From NCBI GenBank assembly GCA_014529385.2, contig CM043953.1:89634842-89698841 (forward strand): a DNA stretch of 64,000 nucleotides, in the 5' to 3' direction. Position numbers and translations under genes: made by a program. This DNA is from Adiantum capillus-veneris (lineage: Eukaryota; Streptophyta; Polypodiopsida; Polypodiales; Pteridaceae). Positions 10,364-20,684 of this stretch are shown here, in pieces. The notes beneath the pieces are model-generated. The model had not been told where the DNA came from. It made no database searches and saw nothing but the letters and a program-made list of their open reading frames with translations. Numbering within the stretch: the first letter of the stretch is position 1; each line of letters opens with the position of its first letter.

Positions 10364-11517
10364 TGTAAGGTGTAGCTGAAGTGAATGTTGGAACTTTGCT
10401 CAAGATGAGTGCTACTTACGGAAGGGAGAGCCTTCCGTTCCTTTAGTGAGAGAGTGCAATGGACACAAACAAAGTGAATGGACACTGTGAATGAAAGTGC
10501 ATGAGACTGAGAGATAGAGAGAGAAGAGAATACGACACCAGAGATGTTGTCAAACCCTCCTCCGAAGGCCCCACCCTCTATGGCGAGAGCGGTCTACTTA
10601 TGATTGCACAAATCTCTACAACGCTTGGACTTGCCGACGATGTCGACGATGATGAGGATGACGACGAGACGGGCTGAAATCTGAAAATGCTGAGGGCTAA
10701 AATCTGCAAATCTTTATCTGCTGAATTCTGACTTTGTGTCGGTGACGATGTCGATGGCGACGGTACGACGACAACGCGCTGAAAACACAGATGCTGAAAT
10801 CCGCGTTTCCCGGGCTGAAACTATAAACTTCGATGGATCCCACCGTGTGGCGAGGAACTGTTGCGGGAAGGTGAGATCTGCGAGGTTTGGGGGTTCTACT
10901 ACGGATACTGAATGCTGAAAACTGAAAATGCTGGGGTTCCTAATGATTCAGTCGCGGAGGAACTGCAAAACGCTAGGTGCTCTGCTGTCCCAAAAACGCT
11001 AGGGCTGAAATTGGTCCTGCTGTCGCCGTTTGTTCAGCAAATGCAAAACGCTAGGCTGATCTGCCGTGTCGTGATGACGCCGGGCTGATTTGCTGAACAA
11101 AACCACGAGAGTTGGTCTACTGATGCAAAAACGCTAGTGTAGCTACTGTGAGGCAAAAACGCTAGGGATCTTGCGGGTTTTGCTGAGAAGTTACCTGTTG
11201 AGCGAGTGCTCCTGCTCCTGCTGCCTCTTCTGCTAGAAAGTGCTAGCGCTAGGTTTCTATTTATACAAACTTAGTGAATTTGACCTACCTACTTTCCAAC
11301 AAAAGTCACTTAAAAATAATAAGTGAAAAATGTCAAAAATAGGGAAAATAGGTCTATGCATCGTAAAAATGCTCTTGATGGGTTCTGATGGAAATCTGAT
11401 GATCATGCCGTGTGCAACTAGAGGATATGCATTATTCTAGAGTGACTTGACTGAACTGAATCCTGGTCATGCTGTAGCTTGTCCACGGACACATGGGATT
11501 GGATGTGTCACGTGACA
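10364..11517 (-). repeat. 5' LTR of the gag-only element
   Basis: It matches the 6266-7488 LTR along its length apart from a few substitutions and small indels. On the minus strand it begins TGTCACGTGACA at 11517 and ends CTTACA at 10364, next to the primer site. Confidence 0.93.
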
Positions 11518-11522
11518 TCGTC

Positions 11523-14500
11523 TCTTCCGTCAGGAGCCTTCGGCTCGCCTGGCTACAGCGAGAGAGGTGAAGTAGCGTCTCCGACAGGGCGTTGCTTCCC
11601 TGCAGAGGATGCAGGAGCAACATCCAGACAGTCCTTGGTTGGAGGAGTAGTTGCAGCAGGCTCGCCAGCACAGAGGAGAGGTGCCGTGAGTTTGCTTTCC
11701 ATAGACAGACATCTCAGTGGACCAAGGTGGGTGACAGAGTGACAGGTGCTTTCTTTGAGGCAGTGGGACGTAGGCATACGCATGCCAAGATCAGTCAATT
11801 GAGGAGGCCCGACGAGTCAGTCGCTTTAGAGCCAGAGGATATGCGTGCAGTGGCTATTGACTTTTATCGATATCTACTGTCTATAGAGCCCCAGTCAGAG
11901 CGCCAAGGCATGCAAAGAGCAGGTGTGGGCACAAATGCCTTGTCTTGTGACTGAGGAGATGCGCCAGAGGCTTGAGCTACCTCTACAGCTAGAGGAGCTA
12001 CACGAGGCTCTCAGAGCACTCGTGTGTGGTAGCTGTTCAGGTGAGGATGGTTTAACTTCCAGCTTTTTCCTGGAGTACTGGGACTTGCTTGGCTCAAATC
12101 TTTGCAGCGCTTTTCATTACATCTTGCACACAAGAGAGATGCCTGACAGCATGAGTGAGGGCCTGATCTACCTCATTTACAAGGAGGGTGGCTCCTTGGA
12201 TGAGATTCGACAGTGGCGACCCATTCACTTTTTGGGAGGCTTCTGCCCTCGCGCGGCTCCATGGTGAGTATCTAGTGATACTTCTTCTCGATTTTGAGAA
12301 GGCCTACGATCGAGTTGATTGGGACTTTTTGGAGGCACTCTACGCAGGATGGGCTTCTCAGATGCTTGGATCAGAGGTGTGTCAGCTCTATACAGACTGA
12401 CACACAGTCAGGTACTTGTCAGGAGGTAGAGGTGATCATTTCATGCTCACACGTTCGGTCAGACAGGGTTGCCTGCTTGCTCCCTTCCTCTTTCTGTTCT
12501 ATGCTGAGGTGATGAGCAGGTTTTTGGTTTCATAGCAGGTTGCTTTACGAGGCTTAGCGCTCCCTATTCGGGGAGATGAGCTACTGGACGTTGAGTTTGC
12601 AGACGACTCAGCCCTCTACTTAGATGGCCAGGAGGCCAACCTTCACAGGTGTGAGCAGGCTCTTGAGACCTTCTGTTGTGCATCAGGCGCACTGATCAAC
12701 TGGAGAAAGACTGTGCCTTTCTCGGTTGGTAGTGCTCCTACGCCTGATTGGATGCCAAGTGAGGGTTTCAGGTGGATACCCCCAGGGACTGCAGTTCGTT
12801 ACTTGGGTAGTCAGGTTGGCTTGGACTTGTCTCCTGAGCAGCAGATAGCTCCCCTCCTCCTGTCCATGAGGAGGAAGTTGTTACATTGGAGCTCCGCACG
12901 ACTTTCTCTGCTAGGAAGAGTTGTAGTGGCCAACCAGGTGTTGTTGGCTACTATGTGGTACATCACTTCTTGTTGGATCTTTTTCGAGTTCTTGCATCAG
13001 CCAGGTGGAGAGGCTGATCAGGAACTTCCTTTGGTCAGGGCGTGACACTCAGATAGCCCGGGCCAAAGTAGCATGGCAGGTCATCATCCTTCCTTGTTCT
13101 CAGGGAGGGTTGGGGATCATAGACCTAGCGCAGCAGAGCAGAGCCCTTTTAGGGAAGTTCATCGTCAGAGGACTCCTTCCAGGGCTCCTCTCTTGGAAGG
13201 AGTTCTTGCTTCAGCGGCTTAGTGCTAGAGTGCCTCAGACAAAAGGCCCCTGGCGACCTTCGACCAAATGGATTTTCACAGAGATGCCCAGAGTTTGCTT
13301 GAGCAGGAGACCGGAGGATCGCTTCGCTGTGAGTCTGCTCCGATCCTGGGAGCAACTACGGAGAGGCCTGGAGCAGCGTTAGCCTACTTGCACGGAGGAG
13401 CGCCTGAGACAGCCCCTTGTTTGGAACCCCATGGTTAGCACTTAGAGACCTCATGTTTCCTGGGGTCCCATGGCAAAGGGTGCAACACGCACTTTAGGTG
13501 ATTGGCTTCAGTTTTCAGGATTGTCAGTCAGAGGAGCTTCAGGGCATCCAGCTCTACAAGGCATGAGAGGGGTGCAGAGCATGTGTCAGGACATCTCAGA
13601 GGCACTACTTGCTGAGTGGCTCACACCTCTCGAGTCAGCAGCGCCCAGATGGATGGGGGCCTTCATGTGATTGGAGGTTTTCATCTGAGTTCGGGCTTAC
13701 TCAGAGACTGTACCCTCCCTGTTCTTCGAGCTACAGGGTGGGGGACGCTTACACCGAGTTGCAGGCTGTTTTCAGAGGATCCCAGTGGTGGGCATCTGTG
13801 GTAGGACTTGTGTCATTGATCTTGACCCAGCAGCTCTTGCGACTGGCCACTGGAGATTGTGGGCTTGGGAGAGTTGTCCACTGGCACGGGTGCAATGGGA
13901 CCCTGGAGAGTGGTTTTGGAGGGACCCCTTCTCCTCAGCAGATCATCCAGGTGTCCCATTCTTTCAACACTGTTCGACTGGGACGTCACACACTGGTAGC
14001 GTAGAGAGAGGCTCGTCTTGCTGCAGCACCTCATTGGCAGGAGGAGGGTCTCACAGCTGAGTTCTTGGCAGCTTTTTGGGAGAGGTTGTGGGACTCCAGA
14101 CAGCCGAGGCGAGTCACGTTTTTCTAGTGGCTGGTTGCACATCGAGCTACAGCAGTTGGGAGTCGGTTGGTACATAGTGGTCTTTCGGCAGCATGTGCAG
14201 CTTGTTACCATCTTGTGGAGAGTCAGTGGCACTGTCCTCTGGCACAACAGGTTTGGCTTCGTGTTCGGCTGATGCTAGCTCTTTACACTGCTCGGAAGTA
14301 CACGTGGGGGCCAGCTGTGTGGTCCACTCTCACGGGCCTGGCACTTCAGTGTGAGCTATCCTCCACCAGCAGGATGATAGTGATGCAAGGGGGGGGGGGG
14401 GGTCGACCTACACTCCATCCTGCTACAGAGCTTACGTCACAGGAGTGGTGCAATAAGAGAGAGGAGTGTTGGGAGCTCATCTGCGACCTGACACTTTGGT

Positions 14501-14607
14501 TCATCTGGCGGGCCCGCTGCTTCCGCATCTTCGAGGGTCGCCCTGTACCACCAACAGAGACTGTTAGGGATTTTTGGCTAGAGCTGATCCATACTCTCAG
14601 AGGGTAG
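11523..14607 (+). pseudogene. LINE A ORF2 reverse transcriptase and C-terminal Zn region, decayed
   Basis: This continues the LINE A ORF2 after the gag-only element. RT motifs appear in order in several frames: the palm entry SMSEGLIYLIYK (about 12150-12185), motif A LLLDFEKAYDRVDWDF (about 12280-12335), RQGCLLAPFLFLFY (about 12460-12505) and the active site FADDSALYLDG (about 12597-12630). After these come the thumb/connection (RWIPPGTAVRYLG, and LIRNFLWSGRD near 13010-13050) and a zf-RVT-like cysteine/histidine patch (CAACYHL to QWHCPLAQQVW, about 14195-14260). The active site is FADD, a natural variant of YADD in plant LINEs. At least five frame changes or stops separate the pieces. A run of 13 G lies at 14390-14402. 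Confidence 0.88.
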
Positions 14608-14904
14608 TTCGAGAGACTCCAGGGCAGCTCCGATCGCATGAGGGAGCGCAGAGAGGCTTTCCTTCGACTCTGGCGTCCTGGGCTTTTCTTCACCATGGTC
14701 CAGGGTGTGCTCAGATGGCACTACCGTCCACCTGTGTGGCTTTTCCCTCCTCCCATCTCTTGATTTAGCCTCACTATGCATATGCTGTTTTTTCATTGGG
14801 AGTCTCCCCATCATGATTGTTGTAGCCCTCTCTTGTAGAGGTGGTTGTAGCCCTATGGGCAGTTTCATTAACTAATAGAAGGATCTTTTTCTCGGAAAAA
14901 AAAT
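14608..14904 (+). other. 3' untranslated region and A-tail of LINE A
   Basis: The frame 14574-14768 is probably a last coding remnant. After it come about 130 bp of non-coding sequence and A8 at 14897-14904, the expected LINE 3' end. Confidence 0.6.
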
Positions 14905-15152
14905 ATGAGCCAAGGGCTCATTCTCTTGCATGCTTCAGTACGAAGGTGCATAGGGTGGAGTACCGGCATTGTACTGAGTTCAAGCAATATAAAGAAACAC
15001 CGAAAGGGGCGCCAAGGTTTGGGGCCAATACTCTCTGGGGTGGAACTTCGCCACTCCCCGTGTCATCTCTCTCTTTCAGTTCAGTTGTTGAAGTGCTAAA
15101 AGTCTGTTCAGTCTGTTCTTTTCCGTTGGCACGTGGTGCCCGTCTCGTGACA
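14902..15152 (+). repeat. Truncated chromovirus-type LTR (3' part)
   Basis: Begins ATATGAGCC...GGGCTCATTCTC and ends CTCGTGACA. It matches the 3' half of the LTR at 7725-8484 (reverse-complemented) closely, including GAAAGGGGCGCCAAGG. The 5' half is missing. It abuts the A-tail of LINE A and lies only about 190 bp upstream of the first SGF29 exon found. Confidence 0.88.
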
Positions 15153-15338
15153 GCTTGCCTTTCGCAAATTGAGTGTCATGCTTTCTTTTTTTTTGAACGC
15201 TCGACTAAGTTGGTACACTTCAGTGGGCAAGGTGCCCATACGGTCTTGCCACATCATCTCACTTGTGACACGTGCTCTCTACAAAAAGTTTAAAAGGGAG
15301 TCATTCAATATGTGTGACAGAAATGGTTTCTTCTGCAG

Positions 15339-18300
15339 GTGCAGAGGTGGCTGAAAGGTATGGAGATACGCTTTGGATGAAGCTTCGGCACTTGTATTCT
15401 GAAGCTAAGCAGTTTGCAGATGACGAAGATAGGTGCTTTTCTCTCTCTCTTTCTCTTTAGAGCTTATGTTTGTCTTTTTGCCATCAATACTATCTTTCTT
15501 TGGTGCATGAAGAGTGTCACAAGCATTGATTGCGCAAATTGAGACCTTCATGGTGCCAGGGCAGACCACAACTCATCGGAAAAAATCAGGTTTGTTCATT
15601 TCTAGCAGTAAACTTAGGGAGCGCGTTCTTTTTATTCTTTTGAAAAGGTGTCAGAGTGTGATGAACGGCCTGTCTTCTATTTAATTTATTTCTTCATTAG
15701 TGATAGTAGAATAGTTACCTTGTATGCAAGACCTTTTGAGAGGCTGCAAAGATCTGTCTGGGGAGATTTTTGGAGGTTTATTGGTTTTGAAAGCTCATGG
15801 ATGACATGCATAATAAATCTGAAGTGTGTATTCGTTGTATGCCTGAGTTAAGTGATACATATTGTAATGGTCACTGGAAGTGCAGATTTGAACCTCTCTT
15901 GTTGAAAAAAGACAAAACAAAACATGGAGTCCTTAAGACTCTTTGCAGCCTATCACAAAACAGCCATGCCCTCCCTGCATACCTAGAGCCAAGACAGAAA
16001 CTCACTACAAGTATTGATGCATTACCATGTGTGTGTGTGTGTTTTTTTTTTGTTTTTTTGGGGGGGGGGGGAGAGGGTAGAGTGTGTAGTGGAACTTCAG
16101 TCCTATATGCGCTATTGGGCGTTGATGACATTAGTGGGGATACATCTTCGATAGTTTCGAAAGCTTCTAGTTGATCCAGAACAGGCGGCTACTTATGGAC
16201 CCACGTCTTTTGATGCTTAACTATTTTATGTTCTTTTTTCACTTCGAAAATTTGTCATTCAGCAGATGGTGCTGAGCAGAAACGCAGACGGGTAAAAGCA
16301 GATGCAGATCCTTCTCGCTTGTCGTCACCTTCTGTTAGCCTTCGGTGCTCAACTGACCATGGAGTAGTACTTGTTGGGGATCAGGTGTTGCAAAGCATCC
16401 CTTTTTACTTAAAGTTCTCCCCGTGCTTCTTTATCATATGTCAGTCAACACATGGACTATTTGTGGCTTGCAGGTGGCTGCCAAAATATCACCTGATAAT
16501 GCTGAGAAGGATGAGTGGATTGTGGTTAAGGTCACCCGTTTTGATCGTGAATTGAACAGGTGTGGTATTCAACGGAATTTGGTGCCATGCTTATAATCTG
16601 TATTTCATTCATTCTTACTTTTAACACTCATGCAGGTTGGAGGTCATTGATGAGGATCCCGGTGACGACGAAGACAGTGTTCAAAGGTTTCTACCACTAG
16701 TTTATTTATTTTGGAACATATATGGTCGGATCATCTACAAACATCTCTCAGTGCCAATTAAGGGGGACACTCCCAGGATACGAACAGAGAGGTGTAACAT
16801 GTAACAATGAGCTCAGAGGGCTACCCTAGAAAATTTGAGGTGGGAAGAAGTAAATTGGTGGCCTGTAAGGCCAGTAAAACATGCCTAGCTGCAATAGATG
16901 AGTGACCCTGAAGCTGTGCGAAGAATCTTGAGAGCCTGTTCACCTTTGTGTGAGACGCCATGTGGGTTGGCCTTCTAGTCATGCATAAAGAAGCTGTCAC
17001 TGCATCTACCAGCTCTCACCCTTAATCGGAACCTGTAGATGAGGAATCCCTTGTACTTGAGCAGATGAAAAGGACTCATGCCTCTGTAAAGATGGAAGTG
17101 TGCGAGAGACAACCTTCTCAAACATGCATTGCGCAAGGGAAACTTTCTCCTATAAGGTAAACCTCTGTAAAGATGGAAGTGTGCAAGAGAGAACCTTCTC
17201 AAACATGCATTGCGCAAGGGAAACTTCCTCCTATAAGGTAAGGTATTGTCAAGGATATTAAACTCCTTGATGAAACCTTAGTCCTAGACCTCAAACTCAG
17301 TTCCTCTACAAGAATTTTTGTAGGCTGAGCTACGAGTTGAGGATTGTAATAGGTTTGCATTGTCGAATGTCATCACCACAATTGTCCTTGGGGATGAGAT
17401 AAATGAGGCCCCTAGGCAAGCTATGAATCTACAATTTACTGAAAAGCCTGACATAAGCCAGGACTCAGGGTGTCTCAAAACCAAGGAAAGCAAGCGGGTG
17501 TAAGCCATCCTCACCTGGGTGATTGCCATAAGAAACAGCCGGAAGCACCCCTCCCAACTTGTAACTTAAAAGGCCAGGCCAAGGTTGTCCTCACCTCATA
17601 GGTGTCACTCTGCTTGACGTGAGCTCACACTGACACTAGCTTGCTTCTCTACTCTTAGTGAGTGCTCAGTGAAAAGATGTATGTGAAAGTCTGTAGCCTT
17701 TTCCCGATTATCGTGCAGCTCCTTAGCCATTGAACATATGCGGGGCAAAGGCTCGGACCCCCCACAGCCTACAGGAGGTTATTGTTAAAAAGGTCATTTG
17801 CAAATCTTTCGTTTCACATCCCTTGTGTACATCATCATCATCATGATTCGATCTAATTATTGAAAGGGTGTGCGTCTTTCTCTATCCCTTGTTATCAGTC
17901 CAAGTTTGGAGCTCAGATCCTTTTGACATTGTAAATGTGTAAGGTCTGGCAACACTGACGTTGTGGCCACGGGTTATTGCAATTTGTTCGTTAAACTAGC
18001 TAAACAGAATCTTACAAAATTATTGGTGATTTGGCAGAAAGTACAAACTTCCCTCTGCGTGCATCATTCCGTTGCCAAAACCATCTGATCCTTCAAGTGC
18101 TCTGGACTTTGCAGCAGGTTCTCAAGTTCTTGCAGTGTATCCCGGTACTACTGCTTTGTATAAAGCTACAGTGGCCGCTCATAGAAAGGTACTTAACCGC
18201 AAGCGAGCGCACAAACTTTTTTCTGTGTGTTTTTTTCTTGAAAACTGGTTAGACACTAACAGGCCCTTTTTGTCTATATGCGATGATGTCGAGACTTATT

Positions 18301-18535
18301 GATGATTTTCGGAGTTGCAGAGGAAAACAGACGAGTTGGGTTCATTTTACTGTCCAGAATTTGATTACTATAATCATTTTGTTTCTATTTAGTGAATTGT
18401 GTGGACTTCTTTGTTTTTCTTAGGAACTATGTTCTGGAGTTTGATGATGACGAAGAAGAAGGTATGGATGGCCTACCTCAGAGAAATGTGCCCTTCTATC
18501 AGGTAGTTCAGCTGCCTGAGAATCATCGACAATGA
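15339..18535 (+). CDS. SGF29: SGF29-like SAGA-associated factor (tandem Tudor), 5' end missing
   Basis: SGF29 binds H3K4me2/3 through a tandem Tudor domain and belongs to the SAGA histone-acetyltransferase module in the nucleus. I find eight exons with GT-AG borders and matching phases: 15339-15432, 15513-15589, 16266-16384, 16474-16559, 16636-16686, 18038-18188, 18321-18334 and 18424-18535 (TGA at 18533). They give about 233 residues: a helical part (LRHLYSEAKQFADDEDR, ALIAQIETFMVPG), a basic linker (KRRRVKAD), then the Tudor domains (KDEWIVVKVTRFDREL, VIDEDPGDDE, YKLPSACIIPLP, VYPGTTALYKATV, LEFDDDEEEG). The two Tyr of VYPGTTALYKA and the Phe of LEFDDD fall where the methyl-lysine cage is known in the family. 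Plant relatives have roughly 270 residues, so about 45-50 N-terminal residues are missing; upstream there are only transposons. An in-frame ATG at 15323 could start a shortened form. The first acceptor could also be 15344. Exon 7 has only 14 nt. Confidence 0.9.
17081..17242 (+). repeat. Two tandem 81-bp units in SGF29 intron 5
   Basis: The unit CCTCTGTAAAGATGGAAGTG... runs from 17081 and again from 17162, with only a few differences. It lies in the 1.35-kb intron 16687-18037. The rest of that intron is non-coding to my eye, with a possible degraded repeat at 17280-17560. Confidence 0.9.
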
Positions 18536-18625
18536 AGAAGAAGAAGAAGGTATGGATGGCCTACCTCAGAGAAATGTGCCCTTCTATCAGGTAGTTCAGC
18601 TGCCAGAGAATCATCGACAATGAAG
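18461..18625 (+). repeat. Tandem duplication of the SGF29 last-exon end (offset 88 bp)
   Basis: The segment starting GGTATGGATGGCC at 18461 and ending with the stop codon (18533-18535) is repeated from 18549, with its own TGA at 18621-18623. I see one substitution (CCT to CCA) in about 77 bp. The junction is a run of GAAGAAGAA triplets. The second copy lies in the 3' UTR and, because 88 is not a multiple of 3, would be read in another frame if the first stop were bypassed. Confidence 0.95.
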
Positions 18626-19206
18626 GTCCTTAGTAGCTTACTTGCCAATGCTGCTATCGACAATGGCAGTGTCATGGAATCCAGCTTCCAGATGCTAGCC
18701 TCATGTATTTATGTTGTACGTCTTCACCCACGCAGTAATCCAGTAGTGCAATCCACTTGAAGAAGAGAGGGTTGGGACCATGTATATAAGAAAGACAAGA
18801 TTAGTCTGTTTCTACATGCGGAAAAGTGTGAGATGATGGCCCATACTTGTAATCACATATGGTTGCTCTTTTAATACGGAGTCTCAGAGAGATTGAAGGC
18901 ACCTTGGAACTCTGGGCGGCATCTGCAATCTTGAAGAGATCAGAAGTCATTTGCTGTTTCAAAGAAGTTTTCTGATGTTGCAAACATGGGAACATTAGAA
19001 AACAAGGGAGGCCCATGCTGGCACAATGAGAAAAGGCTTGATTGTTCATGATTAATCATCTGTGTTGATCTTCAGCGAGTGAATGTGGGTCTGTTGGGAA
19101 AATTTTGAGACACTTTCGTTATAATTTTACATCAACACCTCTAAAGGCAAACTATACATGGAGCAATGTGTACTGGTATTTTTTAATTCAGACATTTTAA
19201 TTTTGA

Positions 19207-19281
<75 letters not shown>

Positions 19282-19961
19282 CACTCAACACGTCTATTGT
19301 GGCCCCATTACATACCCTAGCCACCTCCACATCCCACACCACCATCTACCTTACACATGCTCTCTCTGACTTAATACACTCAGCACGTGTATAGTGGCAT
19401 ATATCAGCTTGATCCATCCGCACCCTCACTACACAGCTCTCATTTGTTTTGCATGATTCAGCTCTTGATAGCTTTCCGCATCACACACACTAGTGGACCA
19501 TGCCCCATAATAGATGGTATGATGATGAGTGTAGAGAGCTATATATGCGCCTCGCGCACAATGTGCTCTAGGCGAGATCATGGAGAGAGAGAGAGGCCTG
19601 CAGACACATGAGGTTCTCACCCAACGTAAAAAGCGAGAGTTCGAGGAGGCACGAGATAGATCTCTTCCTGATGAGCCACGACTCAGTACTGACTTGATGT
19701 CGACTACGGGAGCCTCGCCCATCCACCATGATTGAGGACCCAAATAGATGGCATGATTATGCACAAAGGCTCTAGGACAACCACTCACACTAGAGCCTGT
19801 GGAACCTCGTTGGACCACCTCTACTTTCTTCACATGGTAAAGAGAGCTATACATTGCCTACAGCATGGACGCTCCATAGATTACACAAGTATGCAGAGTG
19901 AACACGTTATATATGTTGTGATTACAATAGCCTCTTTCATTGGAATGCTCTTTAATAATAG
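18626..19961. other. SGF29 3' UTR and intergenic DNA
   Basis: No gene is supported. The first 200-400 bp are probably the SGF29 3' UTR. The rest is low-complexity DNA with a CT/CA microsatellite at 19207-19280. Confidence 0.5.
19207..19280 (+). repeat. (CT)n-(AC)n compound microsatellite
   Basis: About 30 bp of CT repeats pass directly into about 40 bp of CA repeats. Confidence 0.95.
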
Positions 19962-20510
19962 TGTTAAGTATGGAGAAGCCATTGTGTGTGAAGAAAAATC
20001 ACTCTCTGGAAAACCAAAATTTCCACAGGCAGTCTAGAATTTTCATGTCAGAATATGCCTTTTCGTCGAAATATTATGGCAGGTCAACGGTCGGAAAGTG
20101 GTCAGAAAATGGTCGGTCGGTCGGTTGGAAAACGGCCGGTAGTCAATGGCTGGTGGTCGATTTCAAATTAGACTTAGTCTTCTCAAGAGCGGCCACACAT
20201 AGGCACATGGGAGAATTCAACTCGGACTTGTCTACACAAGGGCGGTTACACACGACTGTCTCTCATAAGAGAGTGCAACCCTTTTGGCCTATAAAGGAGG
20301 CCTTTTCTACACACAAAAACGGATTGAAGGGGTGAAGCATTGTGAAGCTGATGCAACAAGGTGGGCGAGGGGTGGTGAGAGTGAAGCAAGGCGGGAGCTC
20401 CAAAAGGGTATAGTCCCTTTGTAATCTATTTTTTGTTTTGAAGTACTAAAGCCATTGAGTGATTGTTTTTTCGTGAACGTAGCTCACATTGGGTGAACTA
20501 CGTATATCAT

Positions 20511-20555
<45 letters not shown>

Positions 20556-20611
20556 TCTTGTGTGTGAAAAATTGTCTCCTCCATTAAGTAACTACGCCCT
20601 CTTTCTTAACA
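19962..20611 (+). repeat. 5' LTR of copia A
   Basis: Begins TGTTAAG and ends CTTAACA, perfect 7-bp inverted ends, and is followed by the tRNA-Met primer site. It contains a TATAAAGG box and a (CT)n run at 20512-20551. Confidence 0.93.
20290..20297 (+). promoter_or_regulatory. TATA box in the copia A LTR
   Basis: TATAAAGG lies about 330 bp into the LTR, a normal position for the U3/R promoter. Confidence 0.55.
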
Positions 20612-20613
20612 AT

Positions 20614-20625
20614 TGGTATCAGAGC
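20614..20625 (+). other. Copia A primer binding site, tRNA-Met type
   Basis: TGGTATCAGAGC starts two bases after the LTR end. Confidence 0.95.
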
Positions 20626-20684
20626 AAGGTTTGCTCGTAGCTAAAGTATCTCAAGGAAAGGACTTCTTGAATTGAGTGGAAGTA

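Larger units (their letters stand above)
6266..11517 (-). mobile_element. Gag-only LTR retrotransposon, complete with target duplication
   Basis: Two LTRs (6266-7488 and 10364-11517) flank a 2.9-kb interior that has a tRNA-Met-type primer site next to the right LTR and a polypurine tract next to the left LTR, so the element runs on the minus strand. It is bounded by a perfect duplication TCGTC (6261-6265 and 11518-11522). The interior encodes a coiled-coil gag-like protein but no protease, RT, RNase H or integrase, so it must rely on enzymes from elsewhere. It also contains a chromovirus-type LTR (7725-8484). Its insertion cut LINE A between the endonuclease and RT parts. Confidence 0.92.
3560..14904 (+). 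mobile_element. LINE A (L1-like non-LTR retrotransposon), interrupted twice
   Basis: Three blocks form one decayed LINE: about 3560-4318 (ORF1 and start of endonuclease), 5446-6265 (rest of endonuclease) and 11518-14904 (RT to the A-tail). The first gap is a solo LTR flanked by TGGTG and the second a gag-only LTR element flanked by TCGTC. The LINE reading frame content resumes across each. It ends in a run of eight A at 14897-14904. The left boundary is not precise because the sequence right after the 3559 LTR end is not recognisable. Confidence 0.85.

Noticed and set aside
17284-17529. Minus-strand open frame in SGF29 intron 5
   Set aside because: It has no recognisable domain and overlaps a degraded repeat, so it is probably chance.
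20351-20460. tRNA gene near the primer sites
   Set aside because: The tRNA-like matches are only the 12-base primer binding sites. No cloverleaf could be drawn.
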